Positions 37,762 through 46,750 of a DNA stretch of 64,000 bases are shown one piece after another; position 1 is the first letter of the stretch, and each line of letters opens with the position of its first letter. The notes under the pieces are model-generated. The model saw only the letters and a list, made by a program, of their open reading frames with translations. It did not search any database and was not told the DNA's origin. Source of the stretch: an uncultured Muribaculaceae bacterium. GTDB lineage: Bacteria; Bacteroidota; Bacteroidia; Bacteroidales; Muribaculaceae. The position numbers and the translations under genes are program-made. The stretch spans positions 249,188 to 313,187 of the forward strand of contig CAJUPY010000001.1 in assembly GCA_910588035.1 (NCBI GenBank). Direction: 5' to 3'.

Positions 37762-39102
37762 ATGGGTGCTGTTCTTTCATACTCAATCATATCGAGTATA
37801 GTGTTATTTTTCTGCTATTTGCCTTACAGGTGGTTCATGGCAAATAGAAAACAATATAAATTCAACAGACTGAGCGTCTGTGCGATCTATGTCCTGTCTC
37901 TGATTTCCCCTTTCATTATTTTGTCAGATTTCGATGCTTCAGGAAATGACATGAATGCGGTCACAATCGGCATGTCAGATTCTCAAATTCTGAAATCCAC
38001 AAATATTCCCGTTATGGGAAACATTTCAATTTGGAAAATACTTTTGACCGCGTATACCATAGGAATAGTATGCATCATACTATCATACTTAATGGGTATA
38101 TGCAAAATCTTTTTCATAATAGCAAGGTCTCGGCGAATTAAAGAATCCGGTGAAAAAATTTCAATCTCAGACGAGGCCAAAATAGCACCTTTCAATTGGG
38201 GTAATTTAATCATCATGAGTAGTCAGATGTATGAATCAGATAACCGGCCTATGATAATAGCTCACGAATCAGCCCACATCAGACAATTGCATTGGGTTGA
38301 TTTGTTATTTTCTCAAATCATGGTATGTTTTCAATGGTACAACCCGGTGGCATGGATGCTTAGGGATTGTCTTAAAGAAATTCACGAATTTCAGGCTGAT
38401 GAAAGTGTATTGGACCACGGCTTTAATCCCCGAAGATATCAATTGCTTCTCGTGACGAATGCATTCTCCTCTAAATTCAATCTTCCTGTGGATTATCTTA
38501 ACGCTGGAAACATAAGAAGGAGAATCTTCATGATGAACAGCATCAAGTCAAATGACACGAAACGTCTCGCTATCCTTACGTCACTTCCATTCCTGTCAAT
38601 TGGGTTACTTGCCTGCAGTATGTCACCCGTGCGTTTTTTTGTAGACCAAATACATAACACTCATTTTTATGAGCTTCACTCTATTGATAACGCATCTGCT
38701 AAATCAATAGATCGTAATGAATATATTGATGCAAATCAAACCGCCTATGGGGTGACCATAAAAGATAAAGCGATAAAATCAGAAACGAAGAATGGCAGTT
38801 TTGTTGAAGCTGAGTACGCTGGAGGGAAAATGACATTGTTGAGATTCCTGATGGATAATTTAATATATCCACCGGAAGCAGAGAAACAACTTATGGAAGG
38901 AGAAGTGATAGTATCTTTCCAACTGTCAGATGAAGGTGTTGTGAAGTCTACATATATTTCCAAATCAGTCTGTAAATTTTTAGACGAAGAAGCCTTAAGA
39001 GTATGCAAGGAAATCACCAAGTTCACCCCGGCAATTTCAAACGGCTCGCCAATTGCCAGCACCTACAATTTACCTATAACCTTTAGACTACCACACAACT
39101 GA
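37762..39102 (+). CDS. BlaR1-like M56 membrane metallopeptidase with C-terminal TonB domain
   Basis: The product has 446 residues. Membrane helices lie near 5-22, 35-53, 88-115 and, after the protease site, 270-290. The zinc-protease motif HESAHIRQLHWVD (HExxH) is near residue 172, followed by the conserved WYNPVAWMLRDCLKEIHEFQAD. The last about 90 residues form a TonB C-terminal-like domain (YPPEAEKQLMEGEVIVSFQLSDEG). There is no penicillin-binding sensor domain. It is expected to sense an envelope signal and cleave the BlaI-like repressor; the TonB domain suggests contact with an outer-membrane protein. Confidence 0.9.
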   Translation: MGAVLSYSIISSIVLFFCYLPYRWFMANRKQYKFNRLSVCAIYVLSLISPFIILSDFDASGNDMNAVTIGMSDSQILKSTNIPVMGNISIWKILLTAYTIGIVCIILSYLMGICKIFFIIARSRRIKESGEKISISDEAKIAPFNWGNLIIMSSQMYESDNRPMIIAHESAHIRQLHWVDLLFSQIMVCFQWYNPVAWMLRDCLKEIHEFQADESVLDHGFNPRRYQLLLVTNAFSSKFNLPVDYLNAGNIRRRIFMMNSIKSNDTKRLAILTSLPFLSIGLLACSMSPVRFFVDQIHNTHFYELHSIDNASAKSIDRNEYIDANQTAYGVTIKDKAIKSETKNGSFVEAEYAGGKMTLLRFLMDNLIYPPEAEKQLMEGEVIVSFQLSDEGVVKSTYISKSVCKFLDEEALRVCKEITKFTPAISNGSPIASTYNLPITFRLPHN

Positions 39103-39184
39103 TATTAAATCTGAACGATTTTATATCTAATAATATGTCGTTGGTTATCGAGTAATTATTTTTTTGACAGTATAAATGTATAAA

Positions 39185-39200
39185 TAAGTTGTATAACTTA
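39185..39200 (+). promoter_or_regulatory. 16-base palindrome over the GLPGLI -33 element, candidate operator
   Basis: TAAGTT-GTAT-AACTTA is a perfect 6-4-6 palindrome. The TTG at 39189-39191 inside it is the -33 element, 20 bases before the -7 box TACATTTG, so a bound repressor would block the promoter. Confidence 0.45.
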
Positions 39201-39211
39201 AAATTAAATCA

Positions 39212-39219
39212 TACATTTG
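39212..39219 (+). promoter_or_regulatory. -7 box TACATTTG of the GLPGLI-TonB receptor unit
   Basis: TACATTTG with TTG 20 bases upstream. It gives the two outer-membrane genes their own promoter, separate from blaI-blaR1. It overlaps the in-frame TTG at 39217, which is therefore not a start codon. Confidence 0.65.
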
Positions 39220-39237
39220 TATAACGCAATTAAATAC

Positions 39238-40141
39238 ATGAAAAATATCCAACCATTATATATGAACCACTTTTTCAAATTCTTGATTTTATCCGTCATC
39301 TCAGTCTGTTTCACAGACTGTTATGCCCAAAGAAAAGATACTGATGCCAAAATACCATTTTGGAATTTCAAAAAGTGTCGAGAACGAGTTTGCATAGAAA
39401 ATGCGTCTGTACGCATTCTCTATGCTTTTAATGCGGAAACCATTGGTGATAAAAACACATGGGTGGATGAAGGACAGTTGAAAATCGGGAAGCATATTAT
39501 CCAATACAGTAGCCATTTTATTGAGGTAAATGAAGACAATTTGGCTCATTGGCTTGACGCTCATCCGAAATCCAACGTATTTCCACCGGCAAGATGGTTG
39601 CAAGGATTAAATCGAGATTATTGGATCGAATATCAATACTCACAAATAAATATTGTGGGTGATACATTGGTGGAGTATGCAACAATGCCCCAACATCTGG
39701 AGTCTGAAAACATGAAATATTTGGAAAGGTTACCTCTCCAGGAATGGAATCTCTGTGATGAAACCGAAGAAATATGTGGTTACAGATGTCAAAAAGCAAC
39801 TTGCCATTCGCGGCCGCGATTATGTGTCTTGGTTTACCCCAGAAATTCCTGTGAGTACCGGTCCCTGGAAATTCGGAGGTTTGCCGGGTCTGATAATGAA
39901 AATTGCAGATACCTCCAATACCTATTCGTGGGTGGCGACAGAAGTGAAGAACGGCACTTTTCCCATCTACGAACCACGTGGTGCTAAACACAAGGAGTCT
40001 ACCCGAGAAAAAGTCCAGGAGCTACAGCGTAAACTCAATGAAAACTTTTTCAAAACATCGGGGACAGAGGTTATCCAATACAAAACAGGTAAACTAATAT
40101 CTTCAAGGAAGCATCCTTATTCTCAATTGGAACTGGAATAA
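39238..40141 (+). pseudogene. GLPGLI-family exported protein, interrupted by a frameshift
   Basis: The first frame runs from ATG 39238 or 39262 (signal peptide MNHFFKFLILSVISVCF, ending YAQR) through WNLCDETEEICGYRCQKATCH. The rest of the family's conserved core, RGRDYVSWFTPEIPVSTGPW then FGGLPGLIMKIADT, is in the +1 frame and continues to 40141. The switch lies at about 39802-39811 (one extra or two missing bases around CATTCGCGG). The two halves together make one normal GLPGLI protein of about 290 residues. Either the gene is broken, it is phase-variable, or the base call is wrong. The family is Bacteroidetes-specific, exported and of unknown function. Confidence 0.85.
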
Positions 40142-40145
40142 AGTA

Positions 40146-42788
40146 ATGTTTAGATATCCTGCCATAATAACAATTCTGTCCCTACTGTTGGGCACTCAGC
40201 CCCTTTCTGCCCAAATAATTATCACCGGAATTGTCACTGATAAATCTGGAGAACCTTTGCCGGCCATTGTTTCCGTGCTTGTAGGCAAAAGTGTGAAAGG
40301 GTTTGCCAATGCTGATGAAAATGGAAAATATACCATATCATTTTCAACAGACACAGATTCCGTGACAGTCAAAGCATCCATGATGGGGTTTTCCGCATCA
40401 TTTAAAACAATGCCCGCAAGAACTCAACGGCTGGATTTTGCTATGGAGGAGACGGATATAACGCTAAAGGAAGTGAGTGTCGTTGCCGACAAAATAACGG
40501 AAAAAGGTGACACTCTGAGTTTCCGGGTGGGAGCTTACAAAGATGAAACCGACAGGGTAATAGGCGATGTCATAAAGAAAATGCCGGGACTGGAAGTTTC
40601 AGACAACGGCAGCATATCATTCAACGGGAAGACAATAAAAAATTTTTATGTGGAAGACATGGATCTTCTGCAAGGAAGATACGGCATTGCCACAAACAAT
40701 ATCTCTGCCAACGATGTGGCTTCTGTTCAGGTGTATCAGAACCACCAACCGGTGAGGGCACTTAAGGATTGGAGTCCAAGTGAGGATGTGACCGTCAATC
40801 TCAAACTGAAGTCCTCAGCAAAAGGAGTTTTTACAATGACTGGGATGGGAGGTATAGGATACAAACCAATGCTTTGGGCAGCAGAAGCCACCGGTATGTT
40901 TTTTGGGAAAAAAGGACAGTCGATTACTACCTATAAAGGTAATAACAATGGTGATAATGTGACTTCAGAGCAGGAGAATCTTGCAGGCGATGGAGGAATG
41001 CAGTTTTTCAATCAGGCTCCTCTTAGCATTGTTACCTCCGGCACACCTGGAGTAAAGCCAAAACGATATTTACGCAATCGTTCCAACACCGTAAGTACAA
41101 ATAACATCCTGAGACTGGATTCTCTTTCAACAATGTCAGTGTCGCTATCGTATATTGATGACATATTGAGCAACGAAGGCTCGTCAATCTCCGAGCAGTA
41201 TCTACCCGACGGGGCGTACCGTACAATGTCACAGATCATTGAGACTAAAAACTATGTGCATAGGCTCAACGGAGGCTTAGTCTATAAGAAGAACACCGAT
41301 CATATATATGTCGGGAATAAGCTTGATGTCGATGCCTCATGGAACAAAAGCAATGGCCTCAACACACTCACTGCGGATTTTTCAAATATAAACCAAATTG
41401 TTGATCAGCATCTCGACAATCCGGCTTTCACGATTTCAGACAAAGCGGATCTGATCATCAACTCAGGAAATAACGCATGGAACGTTTCTTTCGGAGCAGG
41501 TTGGAACCACAGACCCCAAAAGCTCAGTGTCAGTCTCAGTCCTACCTCGATATTTCCGGATAATGCCGAAAGTGACATCGTGAGTCAAAACTACACGTCA
41601 GATGACTTTCATGGACAAGCCGAGACTGGTTACTTCATGAGATTCGGCGGCCTGACAATAAACACATTCATATTCGGAAATATAGACGTTGAATCTGTAA
41701 AGTCTGATCTTGAAGGCTTTGTCTCGTCTGATTTCAATACAGTCAACAGATATTCATTCGGAAAAGTTGAAGGCGGCGGAGAAGCGCGCATAGGCTATCC
41801 GGTAGGCAATTCATATTTCGAGGTAACATTGCCACTTTCTTATAATGGGCAATGGCTTCGTGATGAGGAGTCAGTTGACAGAAATAGAGATTGGAACTAT
41901 ATCAACTTTAACCCTGCGATAAAATACACATACCGACTTGGTAAAAACTGGTGTGGGTTGACTGCCTCGTATTATAAGATCAGGAATAATTCCGATCGCG
42001 CCCAGTCCGGAGTCATTATGGCCGACTATCTTACTTTCCGTGAATCTTTTGTAGACCACACGTTGGTTGACAAGTCACTTTATGTAACCGGAGAGTACCA
42101 TTATTCCAATGCCATGGCGCAATTTTTTGCGAATGCCTCAGGCTTTTGGCGAAGATCAAGCTGCAGCACAATGATTGGATATGAATATGATGGCATCGCA
42201 ACTGTTAAGAAAGCTATCGAACTGCCATATATCTCTACCCGATATAGTGCGAGTGCCAATTTGAACAAGGGAATGGGCATCTGGGAGTCAACACTGAAAC
42301 TAACCGGAAACTACAGTTTTTACAAAAGCCAACAACTAATCAATAATCAGCCTGTAGATTACAATTCACAATATTGGAGTGCAAATCTTATATATTCAGC
42401 CACACCTGTTCCGTGGATTGGAATGGCTCTCGGGGTGGCATATGGTGAGAACAAGAGTTTTACTGAACTGAATAAAGATGTTGCAGAGTCTGCGAGACAA
42501 TGTACCGGTCGTATCGATCTTAATTTCTTTCCAATTCATAAACTCATTATCAATGTGGCATTTGAAGAGAATTACACCAACATGACCGAAACTGGGCGGC
42601 ACACGTGGTTTGGCGATGCCAAGATAACATACAAGGACGGACGGTTAGATTGGAAATTGGAGGCAAACAACATTTTCAACCGCAAAGTATTTTCACGAGT
42701 CAATTACACTGACATGGATATATACCGAAGCATCTACCGACTTCGACCGTTCAATGTAATGCTTAAAGTCAGATTCAACATCAAGTAA
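40146..42788 (+). CDS. TonB-dependent outer-membrane barrel protein with carboxypeptidase-like N-domain
   Basis: The product has 880 residues. A signal peptide (about 1-22, ending QPLSAQ) is followed by a carboxypeptidase-regulatory-like beta-sandwich (about 23-105, ITGIVTDKSGEPLPA), a plug-like region (KGDTLSFRVGAYKD, GDVIKKMPGLEVSDNGSISF) and a barrel to the C-terminal strand NVMLKVRFNIK. It is shorter than SusC proteins and has no SusD partner. It starts 4 bases after the GLPGLI stop. This receptor type is the regular neighbour of GLPGLI genes. The transported ligand is unknown. Confidence 0.88.
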   Translation: MFRYPAIITILSLLLGTQPLSAQIIITGIVTDKSGEPLPAIVSVLVGKSVKGFANADENGKYTISFSTDTDSVTVKASMMGFSASFKTMPARTQRLDFAMEETDITLKEVSVVADKITEKGDTLSFRVGAYKDETDRVIGDVIKKMPGLEVSDNGSISFNGKTIKNFYVEDMDLLQGRYGIATNNISANDVASVQVYQNHQPVRALKDWSPSEDVTVNLKLKSSAKGVFTMTGMGGIGYKPMLWAAEATGMFFGKKGQSITTYKGNNNGDNVTSEQENLAGDGGMQFFNQAPLSIVTSGTPGVKPKRYLRNRSNTVSTNNILRLDSLSTMSVSLSYIDDILSNEGSSISEQYLPDGAYRTMSQIIETKNYVHRLNGGLVYKKNTDHIYVGNKLDVDASWNKSNGLNTLTADFSNINQIVDQHLDNPAFTISDKADLIINSGNNAWNVSFGAGWNHRPQKLSVSLSPTSIFPDNAESDIVSQNYTSDDFHGQAETGYFMRFGGLTINTFIFGNIDVESVKSDLEGFVSSDFNTVNRYSFGKVEGGGEARIGYPVGNSYFEVTLPLSYNGQWLRDEESVDRNRDWNYINFNPAIKYTYRLGKNWCGLTASYYKIRNNSDRAQSGVIMADYLTFRESFVDHTLVDKSLYVTGEYHYSNAMAQFFANASGFWRRSSCSTMIGYEYDGIATVKKAIELPYISTRYSASANLNKGMGIWESTLKLTGNYSFYKSQQLINNQPVDYNSQYWSANLIYSATPVPWIGMALGVAYGENKSFTELNKDVAESARQCTGRIDLNFFPIHKLIINVAFEENYTNMTETGRHTWFGDAKITYKDGRLDWKLEANNIFNRKVFSRVNYTDMDIYRSIYRLRPFNVMLKVRFNIK

Positions 42789-42900
42789 ACTGCACCTCTA
42801 ACTTACGCAGCAACATACGGTAACATATTGAACGTACATCTTTCTTGACAAAGATCAAACTACGTGACAATGTTCCACTCCAATTCAGTGAAATGGTAAA

Positions 42901-42944
42901 CAAGAGGGTGTACCATAATAATCGAATTATGATACACCCTCTTG
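42901..42944. terminator. Bidirectional hairpin terminator between the receptor gene and prs
   Basis: A long inverted repeat (CAAGAGGGTGTA...CATAAT with ATTATG...TACACCCTCTTG, one mismatch) stands between two convergent genes and should stop transcription from both sides. Confidence 0.75.
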
Positions 42945-42971
42945 TAGTTTATATATTATAATATCAGTAGA

Positions 42972-43904
42972 TCAAAGCAGATATTGCGATGAAATCGATT
43001 GATTTTCGTGCACGCGACGGATTGTGTCGGCAAAGAGATGTGCCACAGAGATTATGGTTGCCTTCTTGCAATCTTTGTTAAACGGAATGCTGTTGGTGAA
43101 AATCATCTCTGTCAAAGAGCAATTGTCGACACGCTCAGAAGCCGGATCGCTCATGATCGCATGAGAGCAAAGCGCGCGAACCGATTTTGCTCCGTTAGCC
43201 ATCATAAGATCGGCAGCCTTGGTGATTGTTCCGGCTGTGTCAACCATGTCATCAATCAAAATGACATTCTTATCTTTGACATCACCGATGACTGTCATCG
43301 TTGCTACAACATTGGCCTTAGCCCGCTGTTTGTGACAGAGCACCAAAGGCACATTGAAATATTTTGCATAACTATTTGCCCGTTTGGCACCACCGACATC
43401 TGGAGTGGCAATGACAAGGTCAGGAAGATTCAACGACTCAATGTAGGGAATGAAGACCGACGAACCATAGAGGTGGTCAACCGGCACGTTGAAGAAACCT
43501 TGAATCTGATCGGCATGCAAATCCATTGTGATCACGCGGTCAACACCGGCTGTCGAAAGCAAATCAGCAACCAGTTTGGCTGCGATCGACACACGCGGTT
43601 TGTCTTTTCTGTCTTGACGTGCCCAACCGAAATAAGGCATGACGGCAATGATCGATTTTGCCGAAGCGCGTTTAGCGGCATCAATCATCAGAAGCAGCTC
43701 CATCAGATTGTCACAGTTAGGAAATGTTGACTGAACGAGATATACTTCGCAACCGCGAATTGATTCCTCGAACGATACCTCGAATTCCCCGTCAGCAAAA
43801 TGCTGAATATTCATTTTGCCAAGTTCTACACCGAGGTCTTTACAGATTTCTTCTGCCATGTAACGTGATTTCGTTCCGGCAAAGATCTTGAAGGGTGGTA
43901 ACAT
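42972..43904 (-). CDS. prs: Ribose-phosphate pyrophosphokinase (PRPP synthetase)
   Basis: The 310-residue protein shows IFAGTKSRYMAEEICKDLGV at the N terminus, VYLVQSTFPNCDNLMELLL, the KDKPRVSIAAKLVADLL flexible loop, VITMDLHADQIQGFF, the PRPP-binding VILIDDMVDTAGTI and LCSHAI. It makes PRPP from ribose 5-phosphate and ATP for nucleotide, histidine and tryptophan synthesis. A TACCTTTG -7 box lies 39 bases upstream and a hairpin follows, so it is monocistronic. Confidence 0.97.
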   Translation of the reverse strand: MLPPFKIFAGTKSRYMAEEICKDLGVELGKMNIQHFADGEFEVSFEESIRGCEVYLVQSTFPNCDNLMELLLMIDAAKRASAKSIIAVMPYFGWARQDRKDKPRVSIAAKLVADLLSTAGVDRVITMDLHADQIQGFFNVPVDHLYGSSVFIPYIESLNLPDLVIATPDVGGAKRANSYAKYFNVPLVLCHKQRAKANVVATMTVIGDVKDKNVILIDDMVDTAGTITKAADLMMANGAKSVRALCSHAIMSDPASERVDNCSLTEMIFTNSIPFNKDCKKATIISVAHLFADTIRRVHENQSISSQYLL

Positions 43905-43942
43905 AGAAACTGTAAATTGTTATGTAAAAGAATTTCTAATTG

Positions 43943-43950
43943 CAAAGGTA
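43943..43950 (-). promoter_or_regulatory. -7 box TACCTTTG of prs
   Basis: Minus-strand TACCTTTG, 39 bases before the ATG. A 19-base stretch including it (43941-43959) is identical to the EamA promoter (330-348). Confidence 0.65.
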
Positions 43951-43991
43951 ATGATTTTGTCCCAAGTAAGACTTCATTTCAAAAAGAAATT

Positions 43992-45686
43992 TCACGCTTT
44001 CTTTATTTTGTCATGCTCAATCTTCCAAACCACCGCATTGTGTGGTGCAATGAATGTATCAAAAGGCGATTCATCTGAAACTGTCTTCTCTGCCGTCTCG
44101 CCGGTGAGCAGATCAACACATTCGACTGTTCCCCGGGGCAGCTCCAACATCTCGAAAGCGGCAGTCGGAATCTTTATGCGCAGATCGCAGGTATTGGTAC
44201 CGAAATTGACAGCGATCACCAATGTCGTTTTCTCATAACTGCGCATATAGACATACTGTCGATGAGGGTTCAACGAGCTGTTATCGTAGTTCACATACAT
44301 AAGGTCAAAGAAGCTTCCGTCTGATATGGCTTTCTCAGTGTTACACATATTCATAACTTTACCATATCGTTCCCTGAGCCAACGTTCACGTGAAGTCAAC
44401 TTGCTTAGTCCCGGTTTTCCATTGTTGAGCCAACGGCGAAGTGTCGGAATACTCCAATAATCAAATATTGTCGTACGTCCGTCATGTCCGCTGAAGCCTT
44501 CGGCATCGGCGGCCGGTTCTCCAAGTTCCTGCCCCATGTAAATCATGAAAGGCCCGGTTGACATTGTCGCACTCACAATGAGCGACGGTAAGACCAGAGC
44601 CGGATCTCCGGCATAATATTCCGATGCAAAACGTTGCTCATCGTGGTTCTCAAGAAAGTTGAGCATTTTTTGACCGATTCCCTCGACAGTCTGCCAACAG
44701 TTCGTCAACCTGGCTGCTGAGAAATGGCTGCACTGAATTCCTCGCAGTGTGTCATACAGATTAACTTTGTCGTAGAGGTAATCAAACCGGGCGCGGCCAA
44801 GAAATTCACGATAAAGAGCTACATCATATATCTCTGCAATAAAGATCAGATCGGGATAATCTTTTTTCACCTGCGGTATGGCCCATTCCCAAAATTCGAC
44901 GGGAACCATAAATGCCATGTCACACCTGAAGCCGTCAATTTTCCTTGACGCCCAATATCGGAGTATGTGCAGCATTTTGAACCAGGTTGACGGAATAGGG
45001 TCAAAATGGCGAGAGCCGTCTCCATAGTCGACACCATAATTCAACTTGACAGTCTCATACCAATCGTTAGGGCCGGGAAACGCAGTGAAGCAATCATTTC
45101 CAGATGCCTTCGCCGGAAATTCCACATAGGCATCGTCACCCTCGCCAAGATCAATCGAAGGTGCGAATAATTGACGTGTGATGTAATAGAAGTTATTGTC
45201 GCGACGGAAAAACATCGTATTGTCATCACCGACACCGAAATCTTCGATTCCAACAGGTTTCACATCTGACTCATAGCGTCGGGCGACATGATTCGGAACA
45301 AAATCTATGATGACTTTCAGTCCTGACTTATGGGTGCGCTCAACGAGTCTGTCAAATTCCGATAGACGCTTCTCTACATTCTCGGCGATATCCGGATCAA
45401 TATCATAATAGTCGCTGATAGCATAAGGTGAGCCGGCTTTTCCCTTGACTACATGAGGGTTATCGCGTTTTATTCCGAAATGGCTGTAGTCGGTCGCATG
45501 GGCGTGCTCAATGACACCGGTATACCACACGTGGGTCACTCCCAGATCTTTGATCGATTTCAAGACGCGGCCGGTGATCGCGTTCATTTTTCCACACCCG
45601 TTCTGCTCTATTGTTCCGTCGTGGCGGCATGTCTCACAATAGTTCGTGAATAATCTCGGCAATAGTTGATAGATGATTGGCTTCAT
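43992..45686 (-). CDS. GH13 alpha-amylase-family glycoside hydrolase, cytoplasmic
   Basis: From the ATG at 45686 (MKPIIYQLLPRLF) the product has 564 residues without a signal peptide. All GH13 motifs are present in order: DFVPNHV (I), GFRCDMAFM with the nucleophile aspartate (II), FIAEIYD with the acid glutamate (III) and FLENHDEQR (IV). A small beta domain ends the chain. It should act on alpha-glucans or maltodextrins inside the cell, such as glycogen or imported oligosaccharides. An upstream in-frame start at 45785 would run into the patatin gene. The ATG is 22 bases after the patatin stop. Confidence 0.92.
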   Translation of the reverse strand: MKPIIYQLLPRLFTNYCETCRHDGTIEQNGCGKMNAITGRVLKSIKDLGVTHVWYTGVIEHAHATDYSHFGIKRDNPHVVKGKAGSPYAISDYYDIDPDIAENVEKRLSEFDRLVERTHKSGLKVIIDFVPNHVARRYESDVKPVGIEDFGVGDDNTMFFRRDNNFYYITRQLFAPSIDLGEGDDAYVEFPAKASGNDCFTAFPGPNDWYETVKLNYGVDYGDGSRHFDPIPSTWFKMLHILRYWASRKIDGFRCDMAFMVPVEFWEWAIPQVKKDYPDLIFIAEIYDVALYREFLGRARFDYLYDKVNLYDTLRGIQCSHFSAARLTNCWQTVEGIGQKMLNFLENHDEQRFASEYYAGDPALVLPSLIVSATMSTGPFMIYMGQELGEPAADAEGFSGHDGRTTIFDYWSIPTLRRWLNNGKPGLSKLTSRERWLRERYGKVMNMCNTEKAISDGSFFDLMYVNYDNSSLNPHRQYVYMRSYEKTTLVIAVNFGTNTCDLRIKIPTAAFEMLELPRGTVECVDLLTGETAEKTVSDESPFDTFIAPHNAVVWKIEHDKIKKA

Positions 45687-45708
45687 GGATATTTGTTTGT
45701 ATTCTTTC

Positions 45709-46569
45709 TTATGTTTCTGATTTGAGTTCTGACTTGAAGTCTGCCCACCATTCACATCGTTTGATCGCGCGGCGCATGGTGGCATAGCCGCTGATGAAGA
45801 CTTTATTTATATCTTTCAGGTTAAAGACCTGATAACTTGCAATCTCGGGTATCTCAACCGCGAGATCACACAACGCCTGGTCTTCTTTCTGATTGGCTTT
45901 GGCCAGCAGATTGTAAGTTCTCATTGCAGTCTGAAACAGGGAGTCAGATTTTCCATGCTTCAAAACCGGGCTGCAGTTCACTCCGACAAGCCTGCGGCAT
46001 TTGTCTCTTATAATCCACGACGGCATGTTTCTGACCACACCACCGTCCACATAGGTCACACCGTCAATCACGACAGGTTCAAAACAAATCGGAATGCTGC
46101 ACGATGCGACAACGCGTGGGGCAATCTCACCCGAATGGAACTCTGCCTGACAACCATTGCTGAAATCTGTCACGCCGAGAAAGGTCGGAATCGGCAAATC
46201 CTCTAATTTCTCATAGGGCGAAATCCACTCTCTCAAGCACTCCCTGAAACGATCGAGACAGAAAAAGCCACTGCTTTTGTTAAACGAGAAATTAAATTCA
46301 CAGAAATCTTTGAAATGGCGTTTATTAAACAATGTCATGATTTTTTCGACAGACAATCCCGATGCATACAGAACCGCCACCACGGAGCCGGCACTAACCC
46401 CTGCGATAATATCAGGTTTGACACCGTCCTCCTCAAGGGCTTTCAACGCGCCTAAATGTGCAAATCCTCTGGCTCCACCACCGCTTAGCGCAATGCCAAG
46501 GCCTTTGACTTCACTTTTTTTCCGCGTTTCTTCGGAGGCTGTAAGTTTATTTTCAGTTGCCTGTTTCAT
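45709..46569 (-). CDS. Patatin-like phospholipase
   Basis: The product has 286 residues. The oxyanion motif SGGGARGFAHLGAL lies near residue 29, the nucleophile elbow GVSAGS near 58 and the catalytic aspartate in DGGVVRNMP near 173, so the Ser-Asp dyad is complete. There is no signal peptide, so it is a cytoplasmic or membrane-associated lipid acyl hydrolase of the RssA/YjjU kind. The GH13 gene follows 22 bases later on the same strand, probably co-transcribed without an evident functional link. Confidence 0.92.
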   Translation of the reverse strand: MKQATENKLTASEETRKKSEVKGLGIALSGGGARGFAHLGALKALEEDGVKPDIIAGVSAGSVVAVLYASGLSVEKIMTLFNKRHFKDFCEFNFSFNKSSGFFCLDRFRECLREWISPYEKLEDLPIPTFLGVTDFSNGCQAEFHSGEIAPRVVASCSIPICFEPVVIDGVTYVDGGVVRNMPSWIIRDKCRRLVGVNCSPVLKHGKSDSLFQTAMRTYNLLAKANQKEDQALCDLAVEIPEIASYQVFNLKDINKVFISGYATMRRAIKRCEWWADFKSELKSET

Positions 46570-46690
46570 ATAAAATCTCTTTCAACAACAAAGTTAAATA
46601 TATTTTCACAATTCAACAACCTGGCGGCTCCAATTGTTTTCATTGGAAATTAAGTTGACCGGCACAACCAGATATACACTTTAAAACATA

Positions 46691-46727
46691 ACCGACACCG
46701 TTCCCGATGTAGAGGAACGATGTCGGT
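46691..46727 (-). terminator. Hairpin terminator of the hpt-adk unit
   Basis: A 14-base stem with one mismatch (46691-46704 with 46714-46727) lies 24 bases after the adk stop; T-rich sequence follows on the minus strand. Confidence 0.7.
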
Positions 46728-46750
46728 GAATATGCGATCCATGCGGAATC

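Noticed and set aside
37100-42788. Genomic island integrated at tRNA-Cys
   Set aside because: The cassette next to the tRNA looks AT-rich, but there is no integrase and I found no copy of the tRNA 3' end (TTCGATTCTGCTAGGTACC) near its far end.
43888-44238. Plus-strand open frame over the prs leader and amylase end
   Set aside because: Antisense to the GH13 C-terminal region and crossing the prs promoter; no coding features.
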